A stretch of DNA of 8,227 bases from Spirochaetaceae bacterium (lineage in GTDB: Bacteria; Spirochaetota; Spirochaetia; DSM-2461), in assembly GCA_016342385.1 (NCBI GenBank), contig JAEINM010000166.1:1-8227 (forward strand), written 5' to 3'. Both the position numbers and the translations under genes were made by a program. Numbering within the stretch: position 1 is the stretch's first letter; each line of letters begins with the position of its first letter. Below, one piece after another: positions 6,484-8,227 of the stretch. A model generated the notes under the pieces. It was not told the origin of the DNA. It ran no database searches and saw only the letters and a list, made by a program, of their open reading frames with translations.

Positions 6484-7532
6484 TTGATTTAAAACAGGAT
6501 CTGGTTTCCATATTATGTGATCTTATAAGAGTTGAAAGTGTTACAGATAATGAAAAAAAACTCTGTGATACCCTTTACGAGACCCTTGGACAATTTAAAG
6601 GGAGATTGGTCAGGGATAACAATTCTCTAGTATTGCATACCGATCTGGGTAAGGAGAAGAGAGTGGCCCTGATCGGTCATATCGATACGGTTCCCATCGG
6701 AAACAGCACAACAGAAGCCTATATAAAGGATGACTCTGTATGGGGCCGTGGTGCTTGTGACATGAAGAGCGGTCTGGCATCCATGCTCAAGGTCCTCTAT
6801 GATATAGAGACCGGAGAGATTACTCCTCAGCACAATTTGTCTTACATTTTTTATGAGAATGAAGAGGGTCCTATTCCCAACGGAATTAATGCTTTATTGG
6901 AAAAGCAGCATCTGAAAGAGATCGATTTTGCTTTTGTCCTTGAGCCGAGTGAAGGGAATTATTCTGTGGGTTGTCTCGGTTCTCTGGCTGTCAGGAAAGA
7001 GATTACAGGGGTTTCCGCCCATAGTGCTAATCCCAAAACCGGTGTGAATGCACTGGATGAAGCGTTCCGTGTATATGATAAAGTTAAACTCATGGATAGC
7101 CGTATCGGTTCCGTACAGAGTATAGAGGGGCTTGATTTTTATGAAACTGTCAATGTGACAACTCTCAATACATTTAATGCTTTTAATGTCCTGCCTCCCA
7201 GAGCGGAATTAATCATCAATTACCGGTTCAGCCCCCACAGATCTAATAGAGAAGCCAGGGAACTTCTCTATTCCTACATAGGAGAAGAGGGCGTCTCCAT
7301 CGTAGATGAAGTCGGTTCCTCTTATGTGGGGAATGAGAATAAGAGTTTTCTTCTCCAGGGTATTGATAGTGAGATTATGCAGGCCTGGACCGACATCGCA
7401 CAACTCAATGCCGCTGGTATTCCGGCTATTAACTTCGGACCGGGGTCCATTAAACATGCTCATAAACCGGATGAAAGGATTTCAATTAGTGACTTTAAAG
7501 ATTTTTACACTAATCTGATAAAACATCTATAA
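6480..7532 (+). CDS. dapE: M20 metallopeptidase-family deacylase, succinyl-diaminopimelate desuccinylase
   Basis: 350 residues, in the 350-380 range of DapE, a cytosolic di-zinc enzyme that hydrolyses N-succinyl-L,L-DAP to succinate and L,L-DAP. Metal and catalytic residues of the M20 family are all visible: H67 and D69 in GHIDTVP, D94 in GRGACDMKSG, E128-E129 in ENEEGP, E155 in LEPS, and H328 near AHKPDE. The lid/dimerisation domain contains SAHSANP (179-185). The C-terminal stretch AWTDIAQ (302-308) with INFGPG (317-322) resembles actinobacterial-type DapE more than the E. coli type. The start ATG overlaps the lysA stop (ATGA), with a GGGGA ribosome site about 6 nt upstream, so translation is coupled. 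M20 enzymes also include ArgE- and LysK-type deacylases; the operon supports the DAP/lysine role. Confidence 0.9.
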   Translation: MIDLKQDLVSILCDLIRVESVTDNEKKLCDTLYETLGQFKGRLVRDNNSLVLHTDLGKEKRVALIGHIDTVPIGNSTTEAYIKDDSVWGRGACDMKSGLASMLKVLYDIETGEITPQHNLSYIFYENEEGPIPNGINALLEKQHLKEIDFAFVLEPSEGNYSVGCLGSLAVRKEITGVSAHSANPKTGVNALDEAFRVYDKVKLMDSRIGSVQSIEGLDFYETVNVTTLNTFNAFNVLPPRAELIINYRFSPHRSNREARELLYSYIGEEGVSIVDEVGSSYVGNENKSFLLQGIDSEIMQAWTDIAQLNAAGIPAINFGPGSIKHAHKPDERISISDFKDFYTNLIKHL

Positions 7533-7540
7533 TTGTTCCT

Positions 7541-8227
7541 ATGTTCAGACTATTTCAGCCTCATGTCTTTCAGGGTCCTAAGAAATTAAGACATAAAAAA
7601 GGGTATTTTGAGGGATGGTATTATAAATTCGTCTCTCTTGAGAATAGGGCTTTTGCTGTTATTCCCGGGGTGTCCTTAAAAAAAGAGAATTCTCTTGCCT
7701 TTATTCAGACCATAGATGGAAATGATGGAAAAACTACTTATACAACTTTTCCCATAGAAGAATTCCAATATTCCCTGAATCCTTTTTCGGTTTCTATCGG
7801 CGGCAATTTCTTTTCTTATCATTCGGTTGATTTAGGTGATAGAGTCCCGGTCTCGGGAAAGATAAAAATGATCGGTCCCAGAAAATATAGGACAACATTA
7901 TTAAGGCCCGGTATTATGGGCTGGTATCGCTATGTCCCGGCTATGGAATGTTATCATGGAGTAGTGAGCTCCGGACACAAACTGGATGGTGATCTTTTCT
8001 ATAATAATGAAACCCTCAATTTCCATGATGGCAGCGGGTATATGGAAAAAGACTGGGGAACCTCTTTTCCCTCATCCTATATCTGGATGCAATCTAACAG
8101 TTTCAAAGAAGAGGACCATTCATTCATGCTTTCAGTGGCCAGGATCCCCTGGTTCGGATCCTCTTTCAGAGGGTTCCTGGGCTTTTTGGATCTGGGATCA
8201 AAGATTATTACTTTTTCAACTTACACA
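7541..8227 (+). CDS. Tocopherol-cyclase-like family protein, 3' end beyond window
   Basis: The frame is open for 229 codons to the right edge; relatives are roughly 300-350 residues, so about a third is missing. Recognisable family motifs are GYFEGWYYKF (21-30), GIMGWYRYVPAMECYHGVVS (124-143), GYMEKDWGTSFP (166-177) and IWMQSN (181-186). The family is named after plant and cyanobacterial tocopherol cyclase, a beta-barrel lipid-cyclising enzyme. Bacterial members outside cyanobacteria have no known substrate, and nothing here shows a tocopherol pathway. No signal peptide is visible. The gene starts 8 bp after dapE and the ATG lacks a Shine-Dalgarno sequence, which suggests translation by reinitiation after dapE. 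No in-frame upstream ATG, GTG or TTG offers an alternative start. Its place in a lysine operon is unexplained and may be simple co-transcription. Confidence 0.8.
   Translation, partial: MFRLFQPHVFQGPKKLRHKKGYFEGWYYKFVSLENRAFAVIPGVSLKKENSLAFIQTIDGNDGKTTYTTFPIEEFQYSLNPFSVSIGGNFFSYHSVDLGDRVPVSGKIKMIGPRKYRTTLLRPGIMGWYRYVPAMECYHGVVSSGHKLDGDLFYNNETLNFHDGSGYMEKDWGTSFPSSYIWMQSNSFKEEDHSFMLSVARIPWFGSSFRGFLGFLDLGSKIITFSTYT

Overview
The window reads as a compact stretch of a bacterial chromosome with seven protein genes, two of them cut by the window edges. The genes point to a Gram-negative-type bacterium that uses the succinylase branch of the diaminopimelate (DAP)/lysine pathway. By eye, base composition is moderate (roughly mid-40s % GC). 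The overall look (GGDEF/EAL signalling protein, tocopherol-cyclase-like protein, dense operon) would fit a free-living spirochaete, but that is a weak guess, because no rRNA or other phylogenetic marker is present. No tRNA, rRNA, CRISPR array, transposase or phage gene was found.

Minus-strand half (1-2693): a 260-residue AAC(3)-type acetyltransferase-family gene (2693 to 1911) is followed after 110 bp by a membrane-anchored GGDEF-EAL cyclic-di-GMP protein (1800 to 1). The latter starts at a GTG and runs off the left edge. The gap between them holds a candidate sigma70-type promoter overlapped by an interrupted palindrome.

Plus-strand half (2788-8227): transcribed divergently from the acetyltransferase gene is a tight operon. 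It contains dapD (with an extra N-terminal domain), a fold-type I PLP aminotransferase (dapC role), a fold-type III PLP decarboxylase (lysA-like), a dapE-type M20 deacylase, and the start of a tocopherol-cyclase-like gene. Junctions are 1 bp, 2 bp, a 4-bp ATGA overlap, and 8 bp. A good promoter (TTGACT-N17-TATCAT) places its start point at the dapD ATG, so the first message is probably leaderless.

How the genes work together: DapD succinylates tetrahydrodipicolinate, the aminotransferase makes N-succinyl-L,L-DAP, DapE removes the succinyl group, and a LysA-type enzyme decarboxylates DAP to lysine. dapA, dapB and the epimerase dapF are not in the window. Three features deviate from the textbook version. 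DapD carries a fused N-terminal domain that resembles, from memory, the stand-alone DUF2322 family. Its active-site residues follow the mycobacterial rather than the E. coli pattern. The decarboxylase lacks several residues usual in true DAP decarboxylases and looks more like the BtrK/PvsE-type branch. Together with the gene order (decarboxylase before deacylase), this raises a testable but speculative idea: decarboxylation before desuccinylation, which would not need DapF.
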